The notes beneath the pieces were generated by a model. The model was not told the DNA's origin and searched no databases. It was given only the letters and a program-made list of their open reading frames with translations. This document shows, piece by piece, positions 48,054-56,163 of a stretch of 64,000 nt of DNA. The stretch comes from Algoriphagus ratkowskyi (GTDB lineage Bacteria > Bacteroidota > Bacteroidia > Cytophagales > Cyclobacteriaceae). A program made the translations under genes and the position numbers. The first letter of the stretch is position 1, and each line of letters starts with the position of its first letter. The stretch covers positions 186,001 to 250,000 of the forward strand of contig NZ_MSSV01000004.1 in the NCBI RefSeq assembly GCF_002150505.1. The letters are read 5' to 3'.

Positions 48054-49261
48054 ATGGATATGTTTTTGAACCAAACCGGCTGGTAAGCACGGGAGCGGTT
48101 CAAGGTGTAATAGTGTGGGCTAAGTATGTTTTTAACCCGCGCAAAGGTAAAGCGAATTCTCGAACTCTCATTAGTTCCTCCATAACTCCACACTTCTCTG
48201 TCCAAATAAAAGTTTACTTCCTGTGGAGGACCCATTACGATGTAGATCATCCCCTTGTCTGTTTTCCATCCTTCTTTGAAGTCGGTGAATAAAAGGTTTG
48301 CAAATTCCACCTGACGGAAGTATTCACGGATTAGTTCTTTTGCAGTATCAGCGTTTCTGGTCAAACTGATCCAATATGAGTCAAGCGCCTTCTTTTTGTC
48401 TTCGGCCTCCAGTAGCATTTCATGCTCTTTTCTAGTAGAAATATAAGTGACCATGTCCACCATTTCGTCCCAATCTTTCACCTTCGGAAAAGCTTCATGA
48501 GCCGTTTTTAGCACAAATCCTGCTCCGGCAGTTGTGTCACTTTGGATGAAATAGTAACCGATTTCATCAAAGGACTTTGGGATTAATTCTAGAAAATCGC
48601 CTTGATCTATCACTTGTAATTCTTTTGGAACTGACGAAGGTTTGGTTTCCATAGGTGGATAAGGCACTTCCAAGCTGATTGGATAATAAAAGCCATGAAG
48701 ATTTGGTCCGCCGTAAGACTTGAAAAGTAAAGATTCCCCTACATTCAAATAGTTTTGGTCGAAGCCTACATTATTCGCATAGTATGCTCCGAAGTTGGGC
48801 TGATCAAAAACAAATTTGCTTTTGATGTCTATGGAATAAAAATATTCATCACCCTGCCTAGTGTCTAATGCTGTGAAAAAAGCAATAGAAGTTTCTGTGC
48901 TCTTGGGGATTTCTATAGTCTTTTCAAACACCCAATGTCTGTCCGTATCATATTTTAGATCATCGGTGGTGAGAATAGACGTATTATCTGAAAGAATCTC
49001 TTCATCGTAGCTATTCAAGATGGAATAGGTGAAGCTAAATGAATTATAATCAGGATTTTCTTCGATTTTTTCTACCTGAAGTTGAATTTTATAACTCGTC
49101 TCTGAAACTTTAATAGGGATTATTTTCAGCGAAAGTCTAGAGTACCTAGAGTAGCGAAGGGTCTGATTTAGACTGCTTAAGGTTTTCTGAGCAATTGATT
49201 GTAAAGTTGTGCCTGCGAAGAGGATTAAAAAAATCAGGAGTCGGCTTGTTTTACAGTTCAT
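48026..49261 (-). CDS. GWxTD domain-containing secreted protein
   Basis: 411 residues from the ATG at 49261 (MNCKTSRLLIFLILF); the frame is open 15 codons upstream. A signal peptide (about 1-24, ending SIAQ) precedes a long beta-rich region and a C-terminal GWxTD domain near 345-410, with the motif seen as FKEGWKTDKGMIYIVMGPP. Such proteins are frequent in Bacteroidota and Acidobacteria; their function is unknown. It has a 28-base overlap with rlmB downstream and is divergent from the methyltransferase gene. Confidence 0.88.
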   Translation of the reverse strand: MNCKTSRLLIFLILFAGTTLQSIAQKTLSSLNQTLRYSRYSRLSLKIIPIKVSETSYKIQLQVEKIEENPDYNSFSFTYSILNSYDEEILSDNTSILTTDDLKYDTDRHWVFEKTIEIPKSTETSIAFFTALDTRQGDEYFYSIDIKSKFVFDQPNFGAYYANNVGFDQNYLNVGESLLFKSYGGPNLHGFYYPISLEVPYPPMETKPSSVPKELQVIDQGDFLELIPKSFDEIGYYFIQSDTTAGAGFVLKTAHEAFPKVKDWDEMVDMVTYISTRKEHEMLLEAEDKKKALDSYWISLTRNADTAKELIREYFRQVEFANLLFTDFKEGWKTDKGMIYIVMGPPQEVNFYLDREVWSYGGTNESSRIRFTFARVKNILSPHYYTLNRSRAYQPVWFKNISIWRSGKMAF

Positions 49262-49291
49262 TGGGTGTTGATCTCTGGTTTTGAAAATTAA

Positions 49292-49305
49292 CCTTACTTT
49301 TGCCA
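49292..49305 (+). promoter_or_regulatory. Candidate -7 box for the methyltransferase gene
   Basis: TACTTTTG at 49295-49302 matches TAnnTTTG and lies 20 bases before the ATG at 49323, giving a short leader. TTG at 49281-49283 is too close to be an ideal -33 element. Confidence 0.4.
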
Positions 49306-49322
49306 AAATAGTAAATTTTTGT

Positions 49323-50099
49323 ATGGCTACCTATACTACGGAAATCGCCTCTGACAAGTTGGTCAGTGACAATCCTATTCATCAACGCTTACTGAAAGCA
49401 TACATTGCTGCTCAGCCTTGGATTTCTGGCAAATTGCTGGAAGTAGGCTGTGGTGAGGGCCGTGGAGTCGAGACTCTTTTGCCACTCGCTGACAGCTATC
49501 TTGGTCTGGATAAAATCCAAGAAGTAATCGACGAGCTGAAAGTTAAATATCCGAAAGTTGAATTTCAGCAAGCTGTGATTCCTCCTTTCAAGGGGATTGC
49601 TGATAATTCTTTCGATACAATTGTGAGTTTTCAAGTGATAGAGCACATTCCTAATGATAGCTTGTTTTTAAAAGAAATCTATCGTGTGCTAAAACCTGGA
49701 GGGAAAGCAGTGATCTCTACTCCAAATATCAATCATACACTTTCTCGCAATCCTTGGCATGAACGAGAATATACTCCTCAGCAATTGATTGATTTGTGTT
49801 CCTCTATTTTTGACTCAGTGGAGGCAAAAGGTGTAGGCGGAAATGACAAAGTCTGGGCATATCACGAGGCTAACCGCAAGTCGGTTCAGAAAATCATGCG
49901 CTTCGATATTTTTGATTTGCAGTACAAACTGCCTGCATCGATCCTGAGAATGCCTTATGAAATTCTCAATCGCAGAAATAGAAATAAATTGCATCAGCAG
50001 CAGGGGAATAGCGTAGTCGATATTTCACACGTAGACTATCCACTTGTCGATGACCCAACAAAAGGGCTTGATTTGTTTTATATCCTACGAAAGAAGTAA
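49323..50099 (+). CDS. SAM-dependent methyltransferase (class I)
   Basis: 258 residues from the ATG at 49323 (MATYTTEIASDKLVSD); the frame is open 14 codons upstream. The SAM-binding motif I is LLEVGCGEGRGVETL near 38-52. Later motifs are FDTIVSFQVIEHIPND and VLKPGGKAVISTPN. Its substrate is unknown; the fold resembles UbiE/Methyltransf_11 enzymes. It is convergent with marC. Confidence 0.88.
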   Translation: MATYTTEIASDKLVSDNPIHQRLLKAYIAAQPWISGKLLEVGCGEGRGVETLLPLADSYLGLDKIQEVIDELKVKYPKVEFQQAVIPPFKGIADNSFDTIVSFQVIEHIPNDSLFLKEIYRVLKPGGKAVISTPNINHTLSRNPWHEREYTPQQLIDLCSSIFDSVEAKGVGGNDKVWAYHEANRKSVQKIMRFDIFDLQYKLPASILRMPYEILNRRNRNKLHQQQGNSVVDISHVDYPLVDDPTKGLDLFYILRKK

Positions 50100-50118
50100 G
50101 ATGGACTACTAGGAGTTT

Positions 50119-50733
50119 TTATTCGAAAAATGCTGCCTTTATCCCAGTGATAATCATATTCGTACCAATGATGGCAATGATCAAACCCATGATTTTGCCG
50201 ATCACTACGATCAAATTTTTCCCCAATCTTTTTACAATTTTGTCTCCCAGTTCGAAAGCGATGTGCGTCATCAAGCACATCACAGCAAACACCCCGATGA
50301 CAATGAGGATATTGATATAATTGCCTTGTGAAGCAAAGTTCATAGCGGTCACTATCGTGCCTGGGCCAGCTAGAATCGGGATTGCGAGGGGTGAAATAGC
50401 AATGTTTTCTTCGGTCTCAGGATCTTTAATGTGTTTTACGCTGGATTTCTTGGACTGAAGCATCTCAAATCCCACAAAGAAAATCAAAATACCACCTGTG
50501 ATTTTGAAAGCAGGAATGGTGATTCCGAAGATTTCAAAAATAAATTTTCCCAGTACTACAAATACGACTACAATCACAAATGCTGTAAGCGTAGCTCTTT
50601 TACTTATGCTTCTTTTTGTTGCCTTGTCTAGGTCATCTGTTAGCGACGCAAAAATAGGCACATTGGCGATCGGGTTCATAATCGCAAAAAAACCTGTAAA
50701 AACCGAGAGGGTAAAGGCAAGAAAGTTTTCCAC
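50119..50733 (-). CDS. MarC-family integral membrane protein
   Basis: 204 residues with six hydrophobic segments. MarC/UPF0056 features are visible: FFAIMNPIANVPIF near 15-28, GGILIFFVGFEML and PLAIPILAGPGTI. The family's transport role is unproven (once linked to multiple antibiotic resistance, since disputed). It is an inner-membrane protein without operon partners. Confidence 0.92.
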   Translation of the reverse strand: MENFLAFTLSVFTGFFAIMNPIANVPIFASLTDDLDKATKRSISKRATLTAFVIVVVFVVLGKFIFEIFGITIPAFKITGGILIFFVGFEMLQSKKSSVKHIKDPETEENIAISPLAIPILAGPGTIVTAMNFASQGNYINILIVIGVFAVMCLMTHIAFELGDKIVKRLGKNLIVVIGKIMGLIIAIIGTNMIITGIKAAFFE

Positions 50734-50872
50734 GGATAGGTGTTGATCTATTTTAAATTTGAAGTTGCGAAGGTATATAAATCTTCTCCCTGCAGGAAAT
50801 GAACTGAGTTATTATCGATGGCGGTGGAATCCATCAGATTTACGCTTTACGGTGTGAGGTTGACAGCTGTGC

Positions 50873-50880
50873 TATTTTTG
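50873..50880 (+). promoter_or_regulatory. -7 box before the decayed gene
   Basis: TATTTTTG matches TAnnTTTG exactly, 26 bases before the ATG of the degenerate reading frame at 50907. It may be a surviving promoter of a dead gene. Confidence 0.4.
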
Positions 50881-50906
50881 AAGTGTAATTATAATCTTCA
50901 TAAATC

Positions 50907-51264
50907 ATGAAAACTCTTAACCCAACTCTTTGAACATTATTTTTGGGAACGGCACTCGTTTTTCCTCCTGTAGCTCGGGTCATGTTGACCTTACGGCAGT
51001 CATAGGGCTATTATTCTCTGGCTGATTTCTGATGGTAAGACCACAGTTATTTAAGAAGCAAAATCTACTTCAACAACCTATTCTGCCTCAGAACTTATTG
51101 GTCTAAAAGCAACCGTCAAAGGATTGGTTCATGTGGCTCGATAAAACACGGAAGTAAAATCATTCGGTCGTAAAATAGTTTAATTCAACAATGAAACTGT
51201 TCACACAAAGTTTGTGGAGATAAAATTAGAAATTGACCAATGTCACATGACCGATGTGATTTAA
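50907..51264 (+). pseudogene. Degenerate small secreted protein gene
   Basis: From the ATG at 50907 the frame reads MKTLNPTL, then TGA, then TLFLGTALVFPPVA, which resembles a signal peptide with one stop. A second stop (TAG) follows. In another frame, from about 50990 to TAA 51262-51264, a protein-like sequence reads SDGKTTVI, EAKSTSTTYSASELIGLK, and VHTKFVEIKLEIDQ, broken by TAA at 51052, 51142 and 51181. A -7 box upstream and a terminator downstream bracket it. The ancestral family was not recognised. This part of the 590-base gap looks like a former gene with a frameshift and stops. Confidence 0.55.
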
Positions 51265-51285
51265 CTACTCCTTTTATGAAAGAAT

Positions 51286-51317
51286 AAAAGCCAGTGAGAA
51301 TATGCTCACTGGCTTTT
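51286..51317. terminator. Bidirectional terminator
   Basis: A perfect 13-base stem AAAAGCCAGTGAG (51286-51298) with CTCACTGGCTTTT (51305-51317) and loop AATATG. It serves the minus-strand desaturase-family gene and, on the plus strand, the decayed gene. Confidence 0.88.
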
Positions 51318-51323
51318 CAAATG

Positions 51324-52208
51324 CTATTTTTTCCGAAAAATCCGTTTAAAAGGCTCGGTTGTTTGCCCTATAAAATCTTCAGGATAATTTTCTTTATCAG
51401 GCAAGCCTATAGGGAGGTTTTCATCGTCAGAAGGCCAATAGTTAGTACGGAAGAGGAAATCCCATAAACTCAGTGAAATTCCAAAATTAAATCCATAGGG
51501 ATGGCTAGCTGGCATTTCTTTAGCATGATGCCAAAGGTGCATTTGAGGGCCATTTAAAATGTACTTAAACGGGCCAAGTGGGATATTAAGGTTTGCATGA
51601 CCAAGTTGTCCGACCATTAATGTGAACATATGCACGATAAAGAAGTCAGTAATCCCAAAGCCAATCATCGCTAGCGGAATGTACTCGAGCGTGCGATATA
51701 GAATATTTTCCATCCAATGGTAACGCAGCAAGGCTGCAAAGCCCATCTCACGAGTGCTGTGATGCACTTTGTGAAACTCCCACATCCAACCTACATGATG
51801 ATACATGCGGTGAATCGCCCATTGCATAAAATCTCGAAGGATAAATATAATGAACAATTGTAACCAGTCAGGTAGCTCATCTACCTTGATCGCTATAGTA
51901 TTGGTGATGCCAAAAAGTCCAAGGAAGTCATTAAACCCTTCTACTGCCACCATTGACAAAGCATTGTAGGCAACTAAGGCGAATAGAAAGTAATTCCAGA
52001 AAATATAGAAGATGTCCAGCCAAAAATGCTCACGTAGAACCGGTTGATTTTTCCTCCATGGAAAAAGAATTTCCAAGCTGAAAATCACCAATGATATCCC
52101 CACTAACCAGTAGAAATAATTACCCCAATGCGGATTTAGGATCTCTCCAGTAAAGTAATTCCAGTAGCCATAATAGCCGTCAGCAATTGCTTTAAAATAT
52201 TTTTCCAT
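51324..52208 (-). CDS. Sterol desaturase/fatty acid hydroxylase-family membrane protein
   Basis: 294 residues with several membrane segments. The histidine clusters that bind the di-iron centre are present: WAIHRMYHHVGWMWEFHKVHH near 133-153 (HxxxHH and HxxHH), FIVHMF and QLGHANL, and HLWHHAKEMP near 230. Family members hydroxylate or desaturate lipids and carotenoids in the membrane with O2. The substrate here is unknown. It is a single gene with its own terminator. Confidence 0.9.
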   Translation of the reverse strand: MEKYFKAIADGYYGYWNYFTGEILNPHWGNYFYWLVGISLVIFSLEILFPWRKNQPVLREHFWLDIFYIFWNYFLFALVAYNALSMVAVEGFNDFLGLFGITNTIAIKVDELPDWLQLFIIFILRDFMQWAIHRMYHHVGWMWEFHKVHHSTREMGFAALLRYHWMENILYRTLEYIPLAMIGFGITDFFIVHMFTLMVGQLGHANLNIPLGPFKYILNGPQMHLWHHAKEMPASHPYGFNFGISLSLWDFLFRTNYWPSDDENLPIGLPDKENYPEDFIGQTTEPFKRIFRKK

Positions 52209-52325
52209 GGTGCAAAGATGAGTGGTTTAAAGGTGTGACTATGTGAATTTAGTCACAGAGTGAATATGGATTAACTGCATTTAAGTGACTAGAGTTACGT
52301 GACAAATTCTCTTAAAGTCTATGAA

Positions 52326-52376
52326 ATGAATCTGAAACATGTATTTGTTCTATTACTTATTAGTCTACTAGCGTAG
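52326..52376 (+). pseudogene. Possible signal-peptide remnant of a lost gene
   Basis: ATG at 52326 reads MNLKHVFVLLLISLLA and then TAG: a normal-looking lipoprotein or signal peptide that ends at once, with more stops in the following 60 bases. It lies in a 260-base gap between two minus-strand genes. It could be chance, since hydrophobic short frames are common in AT-rich DNA. Confidence 0.3.
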
Positions 52377-52468
52377 AATAGTATGTAGTCCAATTATTTA
52401 GAATTGGTGGACAGGTAATAGTGGTAATGAATATATATTAGACAATGAAGTAAGCCGAACTAATTTTC

Positions 52469-53227
52469 TCACTCAACCTTTTTCCAGTTTTGCAGTCGGC
52501 CTAAATAAAGGTAAGACTCTACAAATTTCCTATGTTCTGGACTAGTCATTTTCTCCACTAGTTCCAAGGCCGAAATGTAACTAGCTAAGTTACCATTGGA
52601 TGATAAATACTTGCCGTCTTCCATGTAGGTGACTTTGTTCTCATCCTGTACCAGAAGTTTCGGGTAATCTTTTTGAAGCTGTTCACCCCCTCCTATCCAA
52701 GTAACGATTTTTTTACCATCAGCTATACCTGATTCGCCGATTAGCTGAGCACCAGCGCAGTTGCTTACGGTGTATTCTGTTTCCTTGTCTTTTTCACGGA
52801 TGAAAGTCACGATATTCTCATTGTGAACTTGCGCATACATATCATAAGCGCTTGGCACAAAAAGCACATCGAGCTTTGGACAGTTTTTGAATGTATAGTC
52901 ACCAATTATAGTAAGTCCCTCTTCGGTAATTATTGAAGCATTGGTTTCTGTGATGGTGATGACGTTGAAAAGTTGTTCGCCACCTTCTGTAGCCTTGGTA
53001 AACACATCAGCCGCAGCGGTTACCTCCGTTGTCAGTACACCATTATACATCAGCAATCCTATCGTAGGCAAATCTTCACGGAAGGGCTTCAAATGCTTGG
53101 TCAGCGTGTCACTTTGGGTGTTTGTACGATAAGTTGGATTTGCATCTGCATCTGTCGCATTCTCTTTGGGTGTGCAACTGAATAGACTGATAGCTGAGAA
53201 AAATAGCAGGTAGGTTAAAAGCTTCAT
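52469..53227 (-). CDS. DJ-1/PfpI-family lipoprotein
   Basis: 252 residues. The lipoprotein signal ends SLFSCTPKEN (cysteine about 18), followed by a Thr/Asp-rich linker to about 50. The DJ-1/PfpI fold runs from about 53 (LPTIGLLMYNGVLTTEV). The nucleophile-elbow cysteine is in TVSNCAGAQLIGESG near 155. Cytoplasmic relatives are chaperones, glyoxalases or AraC-linked regulators; an exported, lipid-anchored one is unusual. Function is unknown. Confidence 0.85.
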   Translation of the reverse strand: MKLLTYLLFFSAISLFSCTPKENATDADANPTYRTNTQSDTLTKHLKPFREDLPTIGLLMYNGVLTTEVTAAADVFTKATEGGEQLFNVITITETNASIITEEGLTIIGDYTFKNCPKLDVLFVPSAYDMYAQVHNENIVTFIREKDKETEYTVSNCAGAQLIGESGIADGKKIVTWIGGGEQLQKDYPKLLVQDENKVTYMEDGKYLSSNGNLASYISALELVEKMTSPEHRKFVESYLYLGRLQNWKKVE

Positions 53228-53321
53228 GAGTAAGTGAGTTGAAGATTATAATTCTATGGATTCAAAATTAGGCTTAACTTCAAATCACTAACCCGAATGA
53301 AAAATATTTAGTTTACCAAGA

Positions 53322-53356
53322 ATAAAAAAAAGAGTGTAACATCTGCCACACTCTTT
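53322..53356 (-). terminator. Terminator after the dodecin gene
   Basis: AAAGAGTGT (53329-53337) pairs with ACACTCTTT (53348-53356). On the minus strand the stem is followed by a run of T from the A tract at 53324-53330, placed right after the dodecin stop. Confidence 0.82.
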
Positions 53357-53364
53357 CTTGATTT

Positions 53365-53580
53365 TTAAACGTCTTTGGATTGATCCACACGGAAAGAAAC
53401 CTTGCAGACACAGCCGTAACTCGTGACTTTACCATCTTTTACGTGAGCTTTGATATCCTTTATATAGACAGAGTCTATGTTGTGGACAGTTTTGGATACT
53501 TCGTTAACTGCATTTTGGATCGCGTCTTCTATGCTGTTTTCCGAGGAAGAAATTACCTCTAATACTTTTACTATTCCCAT
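53365..53580 (-). CDS. Dodecin-family flavin-binding protein
   Basis: 71 residues, the family's typical size. The sequence GIVKVLEVISSSENSIEDAI then AVNEVSKTVHNIDSVYI and VTSYGCVCKVSFRVD matches the beta-alpha-beta-beta dodecin fold, which assembles as a dodecamer that stores flavin or other ligands. The Trp that stacks on flavin in haloarchaeal dodecin is absent, and a Cys-Val-Cys pair lies near 57-59. It is a single gene with its own terminator. Confidence 0.92.
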   Translation of the reverse strand: MGIVKVLEVISSSENSIEDAIQNAVNEVSKTVHNIDSVYIKDIKAHVKDGKVTSYGCVCKVSFRVDQSKDV

Positions 53581-53710
53581 GGTTTTAGTGGTTTTAATGA
53601 AAATTAGGGTTAAGTCTAATCTTATACAATCACTATGCTAAGGGAAGGTTTTTGCGAAAATTGGTGTAAAATCTGAAGGTTTAATAGAGTAATTTCAGTG
53701 GAAAACTTAC

Positions 53711-54568
53711 TTAAGGCGCCTTTCTATCGATTAAGCTGGTTGAAAGGATCAGTATGTCTTTTACTGGTTTGTCACGATTCCCAGTCTCTGCTGCAGCAAT
53801 TTTATCCACGATATCCATCCCTGACACCACTTCTCCAAAAACAGTGTAATTCTGGTCTAAATGTGCAGCTCCGCCCACCGTCTTATAGGTTTCACGATGT
53901 GCTTCTGGATAACTAAAAAGAGACATGTTTTTCAGTTGGATTTCAGCTAAGGAGTCTAACTCGCTCTTTAACTGTCTAATGGCTTCCTCGTCGCTTGGCT
54001 TACGCTTTTTTGCCAATTCCTGATAATTATTAAAAGTTGTTTCGTTAGCGGGATCATTGATGACATGGTTATAAGCAATCGATTTATTTATCCTTTTTTC
54101 TGCAAGGTTTAATGTGCTGTCTGTATAGGTTCGGCCCTGAACGATGTAGAATTGTATGAAACTGCCCTGCTGCTTTGGATTTACATCATCACCTTCTCTG
54201 GCTGCTCCGAGGGCACCTCTTTTATGGAAATAAGAAGTAGTGAATTCTGCTGGGATTAGATCATTAAACTCATGCAAATCCTTATTTTTTTTAAACGCTG
54301 CTTCATTCACACGTTCACCTGCCTGAATCATAAATTTCTCAATCACCCGATGAAATTGTATGCTATCATACATTCCTGTTTTGACCAACCTGAGGAAATT
54401 ATTGCGACTTAGGGGAGTGTCATCATACAAACGAAGTACAATGGTTCCTTCTGTTGTAACTAGCTCAATGTCCTTCTTGAAATCTTTTTTACTAATTTTT
54501 GATTTGGTCATGGAATGACAGCCAGCAAGTAATAGGAGTAAGGTGATTGCAAGTAGATTTATCTTCAT
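53711..54568 (-). CDS. Cyclophilin-type peptidyl-prolyl isomerase, lipoprotein
   Basis: 285 residues. The lipoprotein signal ends LLLLLAGCHSM (cysteine about 17). The cyclophilin domain starts near 34 (IELVTTEGTIVLRLYDDTP) and has the active-site FHRVIEKFMIQAGE near 73-86 and YTVFGEVVSGMDIVDKI near the end. A helical insert (about 150-215) splits the domain, as in many Bacteroidota enzymes. It would assist folding of exported proteins in the envelope. Confidence 0.92.
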   Translation of the reverse strand: MKINLLAITLLLLLAGCHSMTKSKISKKDFKKDIELVTTEGTIVLRLYDDTPLSRNNFLRLVKTGMYDSIQFHRVIEKFMIQAGERVNEAAFKKNKDLHEFNDLIPAEFTTSYFHKRGALGAAREGDDVNPKQQGSFIQFYIVQGRTYTDSTLNLAEKRINKSIAYNHVINDPANETTFNNYQELAKKRKPSDEEAIRQLKSELDSLAEIQLKNMSLFSYPEAHRETYKTVGGAAHLDQNYTVFGEVVSGMDIVDKIAAAETGNRDKPVKDILILSTSLIDRKAP

Positions 54569-54844
54569 AAGTTATTATTTGCGAGGAAATTACTGAATTA
54601 TGAGGATTGAGAAAAGTTTTTCAATTACATAGGCGTGATGTTTCCTAGAGGGCGCTACATTCATTGTACTAACAGTAGAAATGAGGCTAATGACAGTTTT
54701 AATCTTATTAAAAGTCAATTTCAATCAAGATCATAGTTTTTTAGGATTAGATCTTCTTTAGCAAATTTGTACCATCTGACATCTGGACCCAACTTTTTTC
54801 TCCCCGCACTTTTTCCTAAATTCCTGTACTCCTATATAAATGCC

Positions 54845-55195
54845 ATGACCTTAAAATATTTCCGCGACTACTGCCTTTCCAAGCCTGGGGCTACAGAAGA
54901 TACCCCCTTTGATCAAGATACACTTTGTATGCGTGTAGGGAATAAGATTTTTTCAATTTTCTCCATTTCTGAGTTTCAATATGTAAATCTGAAATGTGAT
55001 CCCGAGCGAGCTGTGGAGTTGCGCGAGCAGTATGATGGCATTACTCCTGGTTATCATATGCATAAAAAGCAATGGAATTCGGTAAGTATGACCGGGAATG
55101 TTCCCGATCGATTGATTTTGGAATTGGCGGATCATTCTTACGCCCTTATATTTGACAGCTTGACCAAAAAACTACAAGCTGAAATCCGCCTATGA
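54845..55195 (+). CDS. MmcQ/YjbR-family protein
   Basis: 116 residues from the ATG at 54845 (MTLKYFRDYCLSKPGATEDT); the frame is open upstream without a good start. KPGATEDTPFDQDTLCMRVG and the later YHMHKKQWNSVSMTG are typical of YjbR. The fold resembles CyaY and a DNA-binding role has been suggested, without proof. Its last 4 bases (ATGA) overlap the ABC gene, so translation is coupled. Confidence 0.87.
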   Translation: MTLKYFRDYCLSKPGATEDTPFDQDTLCMRVGNKIFSIFSISEFQYVNLKCDPERAVELREQYDGITPGYHMHKKQWNSVSMTGNVPDRLILELADHSYALIFDSLTKKLQAEIRL

Positions 55196-56145
55196 GTTAT
55201 TTTTCCATTACCGATGTTTCCAAATCTTACGATGATCAACCCGCTTTACATCCCTTTTCACTGGAAATGGAGAAGGGTAAATTCCTTGCAATAGTAGGAG
55301 AAAGCGGTTCAGGGAAAAGCACCTTGCTGAAAATAATGGCTGGACTCGAGGTTCAGGATTCAGGCGAAGTTTTCTTGGAAAGTTTACCCATTCTCAATCC
55401 AAATCAGAAGATAGTTTCTGGCTACGATGAGATACGGCTAATTCATCAGAATTTTCACTTGTATCCAAATTCTACCGTGGAGGAAAATATCTCCAGGCAA
55501 CTTCTTCATTATGAAAAGGAGTACGCTAAAAGTAGGGTGGAGAATTTGCTGAAACTTCTGGGTCTTACCGACTTCCGCGATCGCTTTCCTCGCCAGTTAT
55601 CTGGAGGACAAAAGCAAAAAGTAGCCATAGGTAAAGCAATGGCAGTAGAGCCGGATATTCTCTTGCTTGATGAGCCATTTTCATCTCTAGATACGATTCA
55701 GACGCATCGGTTGATTTCTGAGTTGAAAGAGATTTTCTCTGAGCTGGGAACCACCGTTATTTTCGTGACACATGATTTGGATGACGCACTTAGATTGACA
55801 GACAATCTGATCATCTTGCAGAAAGGGAAAGTAGCTCAAACTGGTACTTCTCAACAGCTCTGTGAGAAACCAAAAACCAAATATGTTGCTCAGCTTTTTA
55901 GCCCAATAAATAAGCTTCCAAACACAAAAAACAGCTATATAAGACCTGCGGATGTGAAGTTGCGTACCAAAGGAGGAATACTTGCTCATGTCACTGACTT
56001 ACGCTTTTTGGTACACTACAATTCTCTTCAAGTGAAACTAAGAGATACTGAGCTTACTTGGGAAGTGGATGATACTCAGCGAAAATACAATCTAGGTGAT
56101 CGAGTCTATCTGAGTTGGGATGAGAAAAAATTGATGAGCCTTTGA
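55192..56145 (+). CDS. ABC transporter ATP-binding protein without a nearby permease
   Basis: 317 residues. The ATPase domain (about 1-215) has Walker A GESGSGKSTLLK near 37, a Q-loop around LIHQNFHLYPNS, signature LSGGQKQKVAIGKAMA near 137, Walker B LLLDEPFSSLD and the H-loop VTHDLDD. A C-terminal TOBE-like region (about 245-317) suggests the CUT/importer-type (FbpC/PotA) group. No membrane or binding-protein gene lies nearby. It overlaps the YjbR gene and precedes an App1-type gene by 18 bases. Confidence 0.9.
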   Translation: MSYFSITDVSKSYDDQPALHPFSLEMEKGKFLAIVGESGSGKSTLLKIMAGLEVQDSGEVFLESLPILNPNQKIVSGYDEIRLIHQNFHLYPNSTVEENISRQLLHYEKEYAKSRVENLLKLLGLTDFRDRFPRQLSGGQKQKVAIGKAMAVEPDILLLDEPFSSLDTIQTHRLISELKEIFSELGTTVIFVTHDLDDALRLTDNLIILQKGKVAQTGTSQQLCEKPKTKYVAQLFSPINKLPNTKNSYIRPADVKLRTKGGILAHVTDLRFLVHYNSLQVKLRDTELTWEVDDTQRKYNLGDRVYLSWDEKKLMSL

Positions 56146-56163
56146 TCCCTTAGCTTTTTTTCA

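Noticed and set aside
53698..53916. Open frame of 72 codons on the plus strand
   Set aside because: It lies opposite the cyclophilin gene and is explained as its antisense shadow.
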